From assembly GCA_018105865.1 (NCBI GenBank), contig CM030863.1:1914601-1978600 (forward strand): a DNA stretch of 64,000 bases. Reading direction: 5' to 3'. The stretch comes from Metaphire vulgaris (Eukaryota; Annelida; Clitellata; Crassiclitellata; Megascolecidae). Below, one piece after another: positions 10,406-22,704 of the stretch (the stretch's first letter is position 1; each line of letters starts with the position of its first letter). The notes below the pieces were generated by a model. It searched no databases. It was not told the DNA's origin and saw nothing but the letters and a program-made list of their open reading frames with translations. The position numbers and the translations under genes were made by a program.

Positions 10406-11065
10406 GAATCCAGGTAGATTGGCAGCCACATTATTGTTATGATCACGGATTGGACAGTTGAGCATAGACAGATGTAGGCCTACCTGTTTATGTTTTTGTT
10501 GGGCTATTATTTGGAGGTGAAATTCAATGTAGCATGTGGAATTAAAATTCAGTATAGGCCCTAATTCTAAATTTTAAAAAAAAATGCAGTTATGCACCTA
10601 GCATTTGTGGGCAGTGTTGGCCAGAGAATGTGAGCTGAATTATTATTTAGATTGCGTTGGGGGGGCGGGGCGGGGCGGGGCGGTGGAGGCGTGATAGCTG
10701 TTCTTGTGGGCGAAATGAATTATGATTTAACACTGAAGGTACTTTCACATTCTGTAGGCATGTGCATGTGCTTGACACATCGATTCTAATCGAAGTGGCT
10801 TGTGGGTAGAGATGTGTCATATTTGAGTCAATGTTTGACTTCTTTCCTTAGAACTGGTTTAGAATATTATTAATTTGAAAACAACCCGAATAGAGTGGCA
10901 ATAGAGTGGTGAATCAGTCTAGCAACTTTCTCGTTCAAAAGAGGTCCATTGGGAATCATTGGCATTCTGCAAATGGCAACGACATGTGAGTTAATTAACG
11001 GATTTGACAGTTTTTTTAAATGCAACTTCAGAGCTTGCTTTTCCTAATCAACTCCAAATGCTGTG
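10406..11065. other. Intergenic, no gene recognised
   Basis: It holds a short G-rich run (GGGGCGGGGC repeats near 10660) that could form a quadruplex. No exon seen. Confidence 0.4.
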
Positions 11066-11240
<175 letters not shown>

Positions 11241-11434
11241 TGGTGTAGATCCATGTGTTCTTTTGATCTTATTGTTTGGTTTTTATGCTTTCTCATAATT
11301 GTTGTGTTTTTGAGCAGCTTTGTTTCAAAGAAAGTTACCGGTACTTCTGTTTTTATTCTTAGAAAAGTTGGTTTGTGGGTGAATCATAATGCTCTGCCTG
11401 TACTGTGGAGTGATAAATTCTGTACCTGGAAAGT

Positions 11435-11572
11435 ACCAGAGTTGTTGGGGTTGGGCAGTAGTAGTATAAGACCATGTAATGAAAGAGGACAGACAGATCA
11501 AGGCTCTAATGTTTGGAATAATGGAGGGTGCCAATAAGAACAGAAGGCCAAACAAGAAATGGTGTGTTGATA
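11435..11572 (+). mobile_element. LINE ORF2 tail fragment
   Basis: The plus frame reads ALMFGIMEGANKNRRPNKKW followed by CVDI, the G.R.RGRP...W..D signature of LINE C-terminal ends. A related piece is at about 12938-13030 (GAATGCTGCAATAGTCTTGA and TCTAATGTTTG-like blocks). Confidence 0.5.
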
Positions 11573-11652
11573 TTAACCCCTTAACTGGGGATCCCGGATA
11601 TATCCGTCCATTTTACATTGAGTTACAGTTAAATACACGGTTAAGGGGTTAA
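11573..11652. mobile_element. 80-base palindromic MITE (TTAACCCCTTAAC), copy 1
   Basis: It begins TTAACCCCTTAACTGG and ends GGTTAAGGGGTTAA. The core holds GTCCATTTTACATTGAGTTA. Copies at 14215-14296, 30917-30996 and 50273-50343 share ends and core. Confidence 0.85.
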
Positions 11653-12474
11653 AGAATGTAAAGAATGGCATGGAAGCAGTTTACAGGATCTCAGTAACAG
11701 AGCAATGAAGAGGAAATAATGGCAGAAAACTGTGGAGATGGCATTATACACCAGCCTATGAGCCTATGGTTAATGATGATGAATGGCCCGGGAATTTGCC
11801 AGGGCCCATTGTGGGTAAATAAACTTTATGAGAAGTTGAGAACCCAAGCATTACCGGTACTCACGTGTATGGGACCACTGCCTGGCTGCTTGGGTCTGTG
11901 CCTTAAGTAGTATTATCAAGGCACACTATAAAATTTCATACATTTCACTAAATAATTTACAGGACTTGCACCTGATTTATGAATGTAGAGGGCACTTATG
12001 GACAATAATAAAAAATTGACTGTGAGGAAAGCGGGGAAAATGTTGTATAGTGGGGCTTTGTTTGATAGCAGCTAGCAACCAGACTGATTAAAAATTGAAG
12101 AGCTCTGTAGACCATAAATAAATACAATGTCTTTGAATATAAAAGTACAAGATTTGGAAAGTTACAAATGCTTGTAGTCTGTCTCACTGCCCTCAAGATA
12201 TGTGACATCAAGCGGCAAAGTTGATGACTGCTGACAAAAATGTGCCATAAAGGCTATCTAGCAATTTACTATTGATGACTTTTAGTAAAGTTCTAGGAAG
12301 TTCCAAGTTTTTTTGATTCAGTGAGAAAGTTGTAACCTCGAGTGAAATTTCACATTCATATTATACAGTACCGGTACTTGTACAACATAGGTTTTAAGAT
12401 TTTACATTATGATTACTCTCAAAATTCAGGCTATGTGTGATACTGGTATATGGTACATTTGCTGCGTAATATAC
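11653..12474. other. Intergenic, no gene recognised
   Basis: AT-rich, with two TACCGGTA octamers. No exon or repeat family assigned. Confidence 0.4.
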
Positions 12475-12670
12475 CTGAAATAAAATGGCACTTTTGCTGC
12501 TTATTTTACCGGAGATAAGATGGTACTGGTACTTTTGACGCTATACCGGATATAAGATGGTACTGGTACTTTTGATGCTATGCTGGAGATAGATGGTACT
12601 GGTACTTTTGATGCTATGCTGGAGATAATATGGTACTGACGCTATACCGGAGATAATGCAGATACTTTTA
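12475..12670. repeat. Minisatellite, units of about 45-50 bases
   Basis: About four imperfect tandem units are built from GGAGATAAGATGGTACTGGT, ACTTTTGATGCTAT and GCTGGAGATA or ACCGGAGATA. Confidence 0.85.
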
Positions 12671-12773
12671 ATACTGCATTAATTCTGGTGAGGTAGATTG
12701 TCAACATCACTAGATCTGCCTAAAACATGATAGTGAAAACGGAAGGAATCTATGAAATAATGCAAATATATTG

Positions 12774-12832
12774 TAGTAGTAGTAGCAGTAGTAGTAATAG
12801 TTGCTGTTGTTGTAGTAGTTGTAATAGCTGCT
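12774..12832. repeat. AGT/TTG trinucleotide repeat
   Basis: Imperfect AGT units followed by TTGTTGTAGTAGTTGTAATAG. Confidence 0.8.
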
Positions 12833-14214
12833 TTGAGTGCTACTCCTTTCCATAGTCATTCCTGTTGGCGGCCTTCAGTTATATGCCCTCATTTGGGTTG
12901 GGTGTCCAAGTGCTTTTATACAGATGTCCCTGTTTGAACAGTGCATTGAATGCTGCAATAGTCTTGAATCATCCATGATTTCAAATATTAGAGCTTTGAT
13001 CTTCCTGTCCTCTTTCATTCTGCATTTATTTTGTGTTGAGATCGATGGAGTTTCCTTCGTTTTCCTCTTTCTCTGCAGCAGGGTTTGCTTTGGTCGAATT
13101 CTCTTTATCGAATCTTCTCATCAATAATGCCTTTGGCTGATTTAGAACTGCAAATATTTTGTCTCCATGAAATATTCCATACATGTCCCAGAATCTACCA
13201 GAATCTACTAAAGGCAATGACGCAATTTTTCATCATCATCATCATTGCCACCACCACCACCACCCCCCCCACCGCTGCCATTATCATAATCATCACTGCC
13301 TGCACCTGCCACCTCCGTATCTCCATCACCACCTTCTTCCTGTGAAGTTCCCCACCTGTGGATTCCTTCTGTGCATGATGTCACCCAGGCAAGGCATGTC
13401 AACTGAGCTATACTACACCCCCCTCCCCGGCAAATATGATGGATTAGAGTTTGTCTGGGTCTGTGGCATCTGGATAGATGAGAAAATTTCCAATATCTCA
13501 TCATTTTATTGTCTTCACATGCTATAGCTCTGCCAAGCCCTCTAAAGTCAAGTACCTTATTTGCCATCTCAACAGCTGAGATCCAAAGTAAACATTGTCT
13601 AGTTCATCAGTCTTTCTGTCTTGAAATTGCCTGCTGTCAGGTTGTGTGTTCATGGCGTGAAAGGGTTTCCTCAAGAGGAAAATCGGTCCTTAAGGTGCTT
13701 TTCTATGTCTTTGGGACATTAGAAATGTATACCGGTAATTAACATCCACACTCTCAAGAATATCTGTCTGTAATTCGTGTGAGTCAGGACTCTTGGAAAG
13801 GTGTATGGTTTCCCTTCTTGTAAATGACCTATGGATGATTTGCATGGGATAGAATAAGGTTTGTGTTTGTCATGTGCATATGTGTTAAGTGATTTTTTAT
13901 GGCTTTCTGCTGTCTCCAAGTTGTGATTTGGGGTAATCTTTTCACCCATGCTCATTGACTTCTGACTCCCCATTTTTGTGTGGGAAATTTGCAGGAAGAC
14001 CATTTTATGTATCAGTGCTTGCCATTGTAAAGTTACTACATGTAATCTCTTATGCCAATGCTTTCACTTTTACCATAAGAGTGTGAGACTAGCACCCATT
14101 GTGTTTTCTAGCTTTACTGCAGAAGTTATCTGCATCTGTGCATTACCTATTGGTTTGTTGTAGGAGAGGAACTGTTGTATATCTTCTGCTATGATCAATC
14201 AATATTTCTGGCTT
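12833..14214. other. Intergenic with ORF noise, no gene supported
   Basis: Short open frames at 12837-13127 and 13183-13567 derive from a CAT/CAC-rich tract (13229-13290) or lack splice or start support. Nothing here joins into an exon chain. Confidence 0.4.
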
Positions 14215-14296
14215 CAATAGCCCATTGACTGGGCCCCAGATTAACACTGGTCTATTTTACATTGAGTTACAAATAGTTGCCCAGTTAAGGGGTTAA
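14215..14296. mobile_element. 80-base palindromic MITE, copy 2
   Basis: The right end GTTAAGGGGTTAA and core TTTTACATTGAGTTAC match the 11573 copy. The left end is decayed to CCCATTGACTGGG. Confidence 0.75.
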
Positions 14297-14551
14297 AAGA
14301 CATTATTCTTGTAGGCCTATCTAGCAGGTACTGCTCAGGTGTAAATGGTCCTACCTGTAGACTTCAGCCAATGCATGGGTGAAATTTTTGAAGCAATGCC
14401 CTTGGTGTACTAGTAAAATTTATTCTCTTCTTTTGGAGATTATTATGCATTTGCCGTCTGGCAGGCATCCATATTTTTCTAATTGGCAATGAATGTATCC
14501 AGTTTGCTTTGGATTCTGAGAATGATATGCATTTGTTTCAGACTTTCAGTG

Positions 14552-15250
14552 TACAGTACTGCTCAAAAAAAATGTGGATTTCGAAGCAAAACAAACTTTA
14601 AGGCTTATTAAGACGTTGCAATCACAACCAAGAACACCAATGCTATATTTTTTCATTGATGATACTATTCTACGATTGATGTACAGAAGGCTATAGATAT
14701 GCAAATATTCAGAAGAGTGTTGAAACGAATTTCATCCACATTTTCTTGTGTCTTCATCTTCATTGCATCAAACCATATTAGAACAGTCAATATATTCTGC
14801 CTCAGTTTTATACTAGAGCATTCAAAATGCCATGAAAAATAGTGAACTATGTCAAATGACACTATACAAAGTCTTCCAGAAAACAATTCTCTGTCAAATG
14901 TCTTACAAAGTCGATTGAGATATAAGAGGGGTCTTCAGATAGCTGGTTTCTTGTATCACAGGTTTTGTACACAACAAAATATTATAAAATTGATACCCTG
15001 TTTGACTTTGGCCTGCAGAAGGACTATTCCTACAGTACTATTCCTATTGAAACAGTAGGCTAATAGATAGGAACAATTCAGAAGAGTGATGAACGAATTA
15101 TATCCACATTTTTTTGTGTCTCCCTCTTCATTGCATCAAACCGTACTAGAATAGTCAAGCTACAGTAGCTCACCATTTTTCGTGACATTTCGAATGCTCA
15201 AGAATAAAACTGGGGCAGAATATATTGATTACTGGTATTTTAGTTTTAAT
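14552..15250. mobile_element. Tc1/mariner-like foldback element, copy 1 (rearranged)
   Basis: It starts TACAGTACTGCTCAAAA and carries GTGGATTTCGAAGCAAAAC, ACGATTGATGTACAGAAGG and TTCATCCACATTTT, the same arm as 20719-21503. The second arm is incomplete. A piece of the arm is repeated from 15075, and GAGCTACAGTAGCTCACCAT occurs at about 15158 and 15253. Confidence 0.75.
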
Positions 15251-15310
15251 GGTGAGCTACAGTAGCTCACCATTTTTGGAAGTGAGAACTTTTGATTGGC
15301 AGGATGATGG

Positions 15311-15312
<2 letters not shown>

Positions 15313-15351
<39 letters not shown>
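15313..15351. repeat. GAT trinucleotide microsatellite
   Basis: About 13 tandem GAT/ATG units. Confidence 0.95.
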
Positions 15352-15352
<1 letters not shown>

Positions 15353-16371
15353 GATGGTGGGGAGAGTTATCTGTGGGTAAATGGGGTGTATTTGGGATGT
15401 ACACTGCCTTATTTTAGGCAATTGAGGTGCTATCTAGACATGACTGTCATATATTTTAGCCTATTAGGCCCGGACATGGGTTGGGTCCGAAATTTCCATG
15501 TTTATTGTGGGTTGAGTTTGGTAAGAAAATAAGTCTTGGTTTAAGAAATTGTAATGTATTGTGGTTGGTTGAGTTGGGTTTGGTCTCAAGTGACCCTATT
15601 GCTTTCATGGGTCCTGTTGGGTTGGGTCTGAATCTGAATGAGATGGGTTGAGCTTTAGAAAATGGACCAATGTCCATGTCTGATTGATAAATGGCTATGC
15701 TCTGTGGCTAGTGTATAGGTCTTCTGTATAAATCTACAGTGTCTGTATAAATCTACAGTGTCTGACCAACTTTATAGCTGCTCAGTGCTCACCACCTTCA
15801 GTGTCTGACATTGACTGAATCTGTATTGAACACCTGTTTTTTGGTTAATGTAATCGACATTCAATCAGAGAAGCCTGCATTGTAATTCTGTTAGAGCTTT
15901 CTAATTACCGCTACTAAGGCTATTTTCAGTGTCACCTTGTGGTCCGGGACTTGACCCCCTCCCCCATGTCCCATATAGAGCTCACAACTCTTAGGTAATA
16001 GGTGAATGGTGGTAGGTATGTTTGTTTTTGTTTTGTTTTTTTAGTTTCCAATAGTATGCTTCATGTTTGATTGACTTATACCCTTGTGGTGTCTCCACCT
16101 TGGCTGAATGGCTGATTGGTAGCATTCCATAGCACCTGGATAAGCAGTTACCGGTACTCTCCATGGCTAACAGCTAGCTGGCTCTTGCAGCTTGAGACTA
16201 CCGTACTGTACTTAGCTGTGTAGAAGTGTTTGGGGCAATAAATAGACAACTAACAATGCCTTCTCCTGCACTTGAATATGGAATAAGGTAAAGACCTATG
16301 TGAGTGATTAATTATAAGCTGGATTTTGAGACTTTATTGTCTAGAACTCCTTGGATATGCATGGTCCATGG
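15352..16371. other. Intergenic, no gene recognised
   Basis: A GGGTTGGGTT-rich stretch (15478-15660) and a short duplicated phrase CTGTATAAATCTACAGTGTCTG (15725-15762). No exon. Confidence 0.4.
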
Positions 16372-16605
16372 CAGTGGCGGCTCCAGGAATTCTTGGTGGG
16401 GGATGAAAAATTTTATAGGAAGTTGGTGGGGGGATGAAAAGTGAAGAAGAAACACAGAAAAGAGAGAGAAAAAGGTCATTGTTAGTGTTTTACCCACTGA
16501 ATGTTAATAAACTTTGCCAAAAATGTTGGCAAGCAAAAAATAGGCCATCTGGAACCCCGGTGGGGGGATGCATCCCCAGTCATCAACATGGTGGAACCGC
16601 CACTG
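16372..16605. mobile_element. hAT-like MITE (CAGTGGCGGCTCCA ends)
   Basis: It begins CAGTGGCGGCTCCAGGAATT and ends GTGGAACCGCCACTG. It is flanked by an exact 8-base duplication, GTCCATGG, at 16364-16371 and 16606-16613. No transposase. Confidence 0.9.
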
Positions 16606-16613
16606 GTCCATGG

Positions 16614-17384
16614 ATAAGGCATAGCTAACCAATCTGACACTGAACCATTCAGTTCCACTGTTTTACTTTGGTTAAGGGTAACTCTTCCCTGGCCTTTGTA
16701 GCTATGAGAACAATTTTCTTGCATGGTTACAGTAATGCCTTGTGATGGAACTTGGTAACGGTTGAATTGTGGGAAGAGTGAGGACAGGATTGGAATTGGA
16801 TATCCACAATTTGAAAAGCCAGGTCATCAGACCTTACATCAGTTTCATCTGCACATTTCATGCTAAAAGGCTCTGGGCAATATTTTGCTTCTTTTTCATA
16901 TACTCCCATGTGACAGAAAATTCAGAATTTTAAAAAATTGTGTTATTTTTGCTTGAAGTTTTGGATTTGTTTCCATTTCATTTGAATATTTATTGCAGAA
17001 GATGATTGAGAGTCAAAACTCAAAAGTACCGGGTATAATATAGTCAAATATTTTGTTACATTACATTACATTTATCAGTGGATGAAAATGCCTTGAATGT
17101 ACATAGGAATTTAATATTTTAGCCATGAAATTCATGCATAATGTAAGCAATTTACAAAGAAACATTGTGTACAGTACAATAATTTGTTGGCACTTGAGTT
17201 TTAGTCAATATGACAGATTCCTTCTTTGCATAATGTATGCATAATGTACACAAACTTACTCACTAGATCATGGTGTACTGTTAGCTTAGAAACTATGAGG
17301 CAATTTTCTAACTCATCAAGGCAGAGTTCACTCAAAATTAGAGAAAGCAATTGCACCTTTCTGTCAGGTTTAGAGTAGATTTCC
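16614..17384. other. Intergenic, no gene recognised
   Basis: Only short, unsupported open frames. TTACATTACATTACAT at about 17060 is a small CATTA-type repeat. Confidence 0.4.
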
Positions 17385-17645
17385 GAATATGTCTGTGTTT
17401 TCATTAGTGGGTCTGTGTTTTTCCCTTGGAATTCTGTGTTTTTTTCATGTTGGTATGTGTTTTTTCCAGCTGAATCTGTGTTTTTTCTCTGTGTGTTTTC
17501 CATTAGCTGATGTTGTTTTGAACCTGCTTTTTCAAGTAAGCCTGTGTTTCTTCTTCCACGTGAGTGTGTGCTTTTTCCAAGTGAGTCTGTGTTTTTCCCA
17601 TGTGAGTCTGTGTTTTTCCCTGTAAAGTCTGCGTTTTTTCCATTG
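17385..17645. repeat. Minisatellite with hexapeptide-coding unit on minus strand
   Basis: Imperfect 18-21 base units of the type TCTGTGTTTTTTCC recur about 12 times. On the minus strand they stay open for a 164-codon ORF (17695-17201) reading repeated GKNTDS-like hexamers, then about 60 non-repetitive residues. No promoter, splice or start evidence shows it is expressed. Confidence 0.8.
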
Positions 17646-17849
17646 ATCAATATTGTTTTGAACATAAGCCTTCTTTTCAGGAATAGTATTCCCACTGAAT
17701 GTAACCTTCCAAAGGCATTGCAGCTGGCTAGAACTGGTTCTAGGCAGCTGTTTCAGATAGGCCTACTGCTGTTGGCCTATCATCATGCCCCCCCACCCAA
17801 AAAGTCAGTCAGGAAATCAATGCAGTTCAGCTGTATTTCTAACTAAAGA

Positions 17850-20289
17850 TCATCTCCAGTGCCATTTTATTAGCTCACTTGATCGTCGGTCGTAATTTTG
17901 AAGTAGAATCGTAATTTCCCTGTCATAATATATCCTCAAGTCATGCCATACAGTTGAATCTTCTTTTACAGTCACTCCACTTTGGAACAATTTGGAGCCA
18001 TTATGATTTCAAGACTACTGTACCGCATTAGCAGCGTTCTTTGTGAAGATTTTAAAATTTTGATCTATAGTAATAATAAATAGTAATAAATTGAAAAACT
18101 CATTTAATATGTAGTATTAGCTGTGTTTATAGTTATTTTCTAATGTTCATTCATTTCAATCAGTTCTTCTGTTCTTCATAGACCGTTTAATACTTCAGAT
18201 ATCAACAATAAAGTTTTGGCCAGGCTGTAATCTACAGAAACCAGTCATACTAATGTTGCTATTGGTGTATTGTAGGTAGTGTTATTATTATGTTAATAGT
18301 GTTATAGTGTGCTCTGTAACAAAAATCAACTATAAAAACATTCTAATGGACTAATACCAGTTACACTTAACAGGTAGTAATCAGCAAGGTCCAGTTGTAC
18401 TGTAAATGTATGGGACTTGTTATAGGTCTGCATATTGCCCTGTGTCTGTGAACCATATATTAATTATCTTATAGATTATATTATGTTTCATAATAGCAAC
18501 TTTAGACCTTTTTACTGTTACTGCATGTCAAATGTAAGAAGATAGCTTTTCAGTGATACTTGTCTATAGCTATTTCAAGAAAGATTAAGTGCATAAGAAT
18601 AAGCTGCTACTATAATGTGCTACTTTCCAAAGCGCTATATAATTTTACGAGACTTTACTTACTTACTTATATCTTATGTAGGCCCATAGATTATAATTTT
18701 GACAGGCAATTAGTCAACAAGAGCTTAGGAAATTTCCTAATGGCATTTTTGGCAGGTTGTCAGCTTTGCAGTAGTGTACCTAGTAACCTAGGGTAAGGCT
18801 GGTAGGACAGATAGATGCCCTGGGTGCCAGTTGAAGGAGTGCCAGTTGAAGGATTGCCAAAAATACTGTGTGATTTTGCTCTACTCAGCATAGAATGAGA
18901 AGAAACTGAGAAAACTGACTTTGAGCCCATTGTAAGACCAGTTCACTGTCAAGTGCATTTGTAGAAATTTTAATTCTTGTATCCATAAAATGTCATGATT
19001 TGTTAATTACAGGTTTGTTAGCTTGCTAATTTGATGTATTGTTTGACCAAGGACTACTAGATTGGTTTGACCCCCTCTGTCATGGGGAGGTGGGGGATGG
19101 GGTGGGATGGGGTGGAGGGCAAATACCCTAGGCATGCCCATGTGCCAGCCTGCAGTTTAGCTGTGAGAATTGAATTTATACCCAAGATTGATGATTCATT
19201 TGGTCTTTGGTTGAGATAAATTTCAGTGTAAGATAATTTGACTACATCTGTGCATGGAATCCTAGATTTATTAGCACCATAAAAGTCCATAAATCTAGGA
19301 TTCCATGGTCTATGGCAAAGTGTTTGATTTGTTGAGGGGTGGGTGGTTTGTCCCCTGCCCCATTGGTAGTGGCCAAATATTTAGGATTTAGCTCTCCAAT
19401 CCGAACTGGAAGTTGAAAACTATGGGATGGAAGTGGTCTAGTGCTAGAGGGCGATAATAAGGGATTGTGGTAATGAATTTTGTAACATTTGTAAATTTTT
19501 TAACCATCCTTTGCTTTTTCAACAAATCAACCATTGATTTTCAACACATGAATAGTTAAATGCTATTACTTTTGCTTGCTACTGGTGTCTGCAAAATCTT
19601 ATCAGATTTGTTTTGGTTATTAAATTATTTCTGTGCATTTTATTTATAAATGAATGTTTAATGCATACCTTTCAAAAGTATGCCATCCAAACCTAATAGT
19701 TTCATATGTATGTATGGATGTATGTAGCATGTATGTATGTATGTATGTATGTATGTATTCACGTATGTACGTATGTATACTGCACTATTTATATGGTGCC
19801 GTAAAAGCATAACCAAAGACAAGGGTGCTTAATTAATTAATTAATTAATTCTTTAATTAGTATTTTAAGAGTTAAATTAATATTGTCATAATTATGAGCA
19901 TTGAGTATGGTTGACCGTTATGAAGCAGTTAAGTTATGTGCTGTAGTGGTAACACAACTAGTATGGCTCCTCATGAAGGAGGAAATATGAAGACATGTTG
20001 CAAGGGCTTTTTTAGTTAGAAAGGTCTAGACAGGATAATTGTTGAGATTAAAAAGACTTTGAAGCTATACGTTATAAAGATATTGCAGACCAACGACCCC
20101 CAAATATTGAAGTTAATTAATTAGGTCATGTCAGCAAGTTTCTAGGTCAAGTCATTACAGTATTTTGATATTTGTGTTTTTGCACCTGTTAAGTCAGGCT
20201 TGTGCAGTCTTGTGAGACACTTCCTGGTATTGGTCTTTATTTCATACAGATATTTTGTGTTGTTTTAAAGATTTGAAATTATTTTTAAG
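17850..20289. other. Intergenic, no gene recognised
   Basis: AT-rich sequence with a GTAT microsatellite (19728-19760), an AATT repeat (19831-19850) and TACTTACTTACTTA at about 18654 next to an AAAGCGCTATATAA motif that recurs as GCGCTATAGAAAT at about 6664 (minus strand) and 62936. No exons. Confidence 0.45.
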
Positions 20290-20359
20290 CAGTGGCATGC
20301 CAAGAGTGGTGGATGCCCCCACCACCTCACTCCACCGGCCCCTCTTCTTCATGCCACTG
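20290..20359. mobile_element. Very short hAT-like MITE
   Basis: CAGTGGCATGCCAAGAG and ATGCCACTG form inverted ends 70 bases apart. The flanks TTTTTAAG and TTTTTAGG agree at 7 of 8. Confidence 0.65.
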
Positions 20360-20718
20360 TTTTTAGGACTTAGAGGCATTTGAAATAATGGTCTTCCTAT
20401 TTTGGTATTTTACATTTTAATTAATTACAAATCTCTAAAGAATTTGCAACTGCCATGAAGATAGATACGTTAAGAAGGATTTTTCACGACCCTTTGTGGT
20501 ATTGTGTTTTGTACGTGTTTCAAAATGTTGTGCCTCTTTCAAAACTCACCATAATTCAATCATAAATGAAATTGACAGACATCGGTTGTTTGATAATTTC
20601 ATGCATAAAAACTCCAGACTTTTAAATTGCATGTATAGGGTTTTTTCTCAATGCAGTCTGTCAAGGCCATTACAGTACATTGCTAGCCTAGTCAGTGGCA
20701 TTTAGGCTTCTGCATGTA

Positions 20719-21503
20719 CAGTACTGCTCAAGATATTGTGAACACACGTGGATTTCGAAGCAAAATGAACTTTAAGGCTTGTTAAAACATTGCAATCACA
20801 ACAAAGAAAACCAATGCTGTATTTTTTCATTAATGATGCTATTCTACGATTGATGTACAGAAGGCTATAGATATGCAAAAATTCAGAAGAGTGTTGAAAC
20901 GAATTTCATCCACATTTTCTTGTGTCCCCATCTTCATTGCAGCAAACCATATTAGAACAGTCAATATATTCTGCCTCAATTTTATTCTAGAGCGTTCGAA
21001 ATGCCACGAAAAATAGTGAGCTATGTCAAACGACACTATACAAAGTCTTCCAGGAGAGATAAGAGGGATCTTCAGATAGCTGGTTTCTTGTATCACAGGT
21101 TTTATAAACCACAAAAATACCGGTATTATAAAATTGATACCCTGTTTGACATTGGCCTGCAGAAGCACTATTCCTACAGTACTATTCCTATTGAAACTGT
21201 AGCTCACCATTTTTCGTGACATTTCAAACGCTCTAGAATAAAACTGGGGCAGAATATATTGACTGTTCTAGTATGATTTGATGCAATGAAGATGGGGACA
21301 CAAGAAAAAGTGTATAAAATTCGTTTCAACACTCTTCTGAATGTTTCCATATCTATAGCCTTCTGTACATCAATCGTAGAATAGTAGCATTAATGAAAAA
21401 TACAGTATTGGTGTTCTTGGTTGTGATTGCAATGTTTTAACAAGCCTTAAACTTTGTTTTGCTTTGAAATCCATGTGTGTTCACAATTTTCTGAGCAGTA
21501 CTG
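20719..21503. mobile_element. Tc1/mariner-like foldback MITE, intact copy
   Basis: The ends are CAGTACTGCTCA and TGAGCAGTACTG, each bordered by TA (20717-20718 and 21504-21505), the target-site signature of Tc1/mariner. Each arm is about 290 bases: GTGGATTTCGAAGC, ACGATTGATGTACAGAAGGC and TCTAGAGCGTTCGAAATG recur inverted on the right. There is no transposase; short ORFs in the arms are noise. Confidence 0.9.
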
Positions 21504-21654
21504 TATTTCTCTAGGCTCACTGTCTGTCTTCTATAGTCTAAGGCAGGTGGTTTCAGGCTATTGCTAATTTAATTTCCGGTAGTTTTGTCTCTAAAAATAA
21601 AAATATTCTAATTGAGTTTCCTAAATGTTAAATGCTTCTTGTTTGAATTGCCCG

Positions 21655-21855
21655 ACGTTACTATAAAGAGAAAAAAAGAAAAGTGGAGGTAAAAAGAGCA
21701 AGTGGAAGACAGAGAAACTCCTATGTAGACTGCCTACGAGAAGGAATTGAAGGAGTAAAGAACAACATCGAATTAATAAGAGGATGTCAAGATCGAACAA
21801 AGTGGAAATCCGTGGTCGCTAACGTAGAAATACACAGCACCTAAAGAAGAAGAAG
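21655..21855 (+). mobile_element. LINE ORF2 tail with GAA tail
   Basis: The plus frame reads GRRKRASGRQRNSYVDCLRE, then GVKNNIELIRGCQDRTKWKS and a stop at about 21841, followed by an AAGAAG tail. This is the C-terminal end of a non-LTR reverse transcriptase (DR..WK..V). Confidence 0.65.
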
Positions 21856-22332
21856 AAAATAGCCTCCCTGTTCCAAAAAGAAGTTTCAAGAAAGAATACC
21901 GGTAATCAAAAGAACCTAAAATTTACCGATAATTTGGAAGAAGAGCAACAAGAAGCTGGAGAAGAAGAATGAAGAATATAATAGGAAGAAGATGATGAGT
22001 ATTTAAGGATCAGAGGAGGAGGAGAAGAAGACGAGCAAGAAGAAGAAGAATTTAGATTAAATTTTTGCATTGTGAGGAAACAGCGCTGCCTACCTGTTCT
22101 TGGCATTTAGCATCCATATCTCATTAGCAGCCATATGCTTCCTTAGGAGATATATTGATTTTTTTGAATGAGTGAGTGACTTTCACAAGTGCCCTCCACC
22201 CTCCAACTCACCACGGCCTGAGATTATCTGCTTACGATGGACATGGAATTTTCTTCTTCTCTTCGGAGGGGGTGGGGGTGGAGGAAGTTTTTGCTTAGCT
22301 CTTGATTATCTTCCTCAACTTATATTATATCT

Positions 22333-22696
22333 CAAGGGCGTCAAACAAACAGGCCCGTGGGCCGGATACTGCTCTCAACAGCTTTTCATCCGCCCCCCCC
22401 TGTATGTGGCTGAATACAAGAAAAAGCTTTATGCTTAAACAAAGTTACTTGATTAAAGGCATGTTCAAAACGTACATATATGAAAATCGGAAATTCCATA
22501 GATGAAACTCAATATTTTTTACATACATAGAAATTAAGTAAAAAATTTTGAAACAATTCTCGAACATGCCTTTTTATATACTCTTTTGTATAATAGACCT
22601 ACTGTAGTTCGTGTTAATGCTATGTACAAATCAGGCAAGCAACAACCACAAAGACTTCTATGTGGCCCGCCATATGAAACGAGTTTGATGCCCCTG
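22333..22696. mobile_element. hAT-like MITE (GGGCGTCAAAC ends)
   Basis: It starts CAAGGGCGTCAAACAAAC and ends GAGTTTGATGCCCCTG, with an exact 8-base target duplication TTATATCT at 22325-22332 and 22697-22704. Confidence 0.85.
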
Positions 22697-22704
22697 TTAT
22701 ATCT

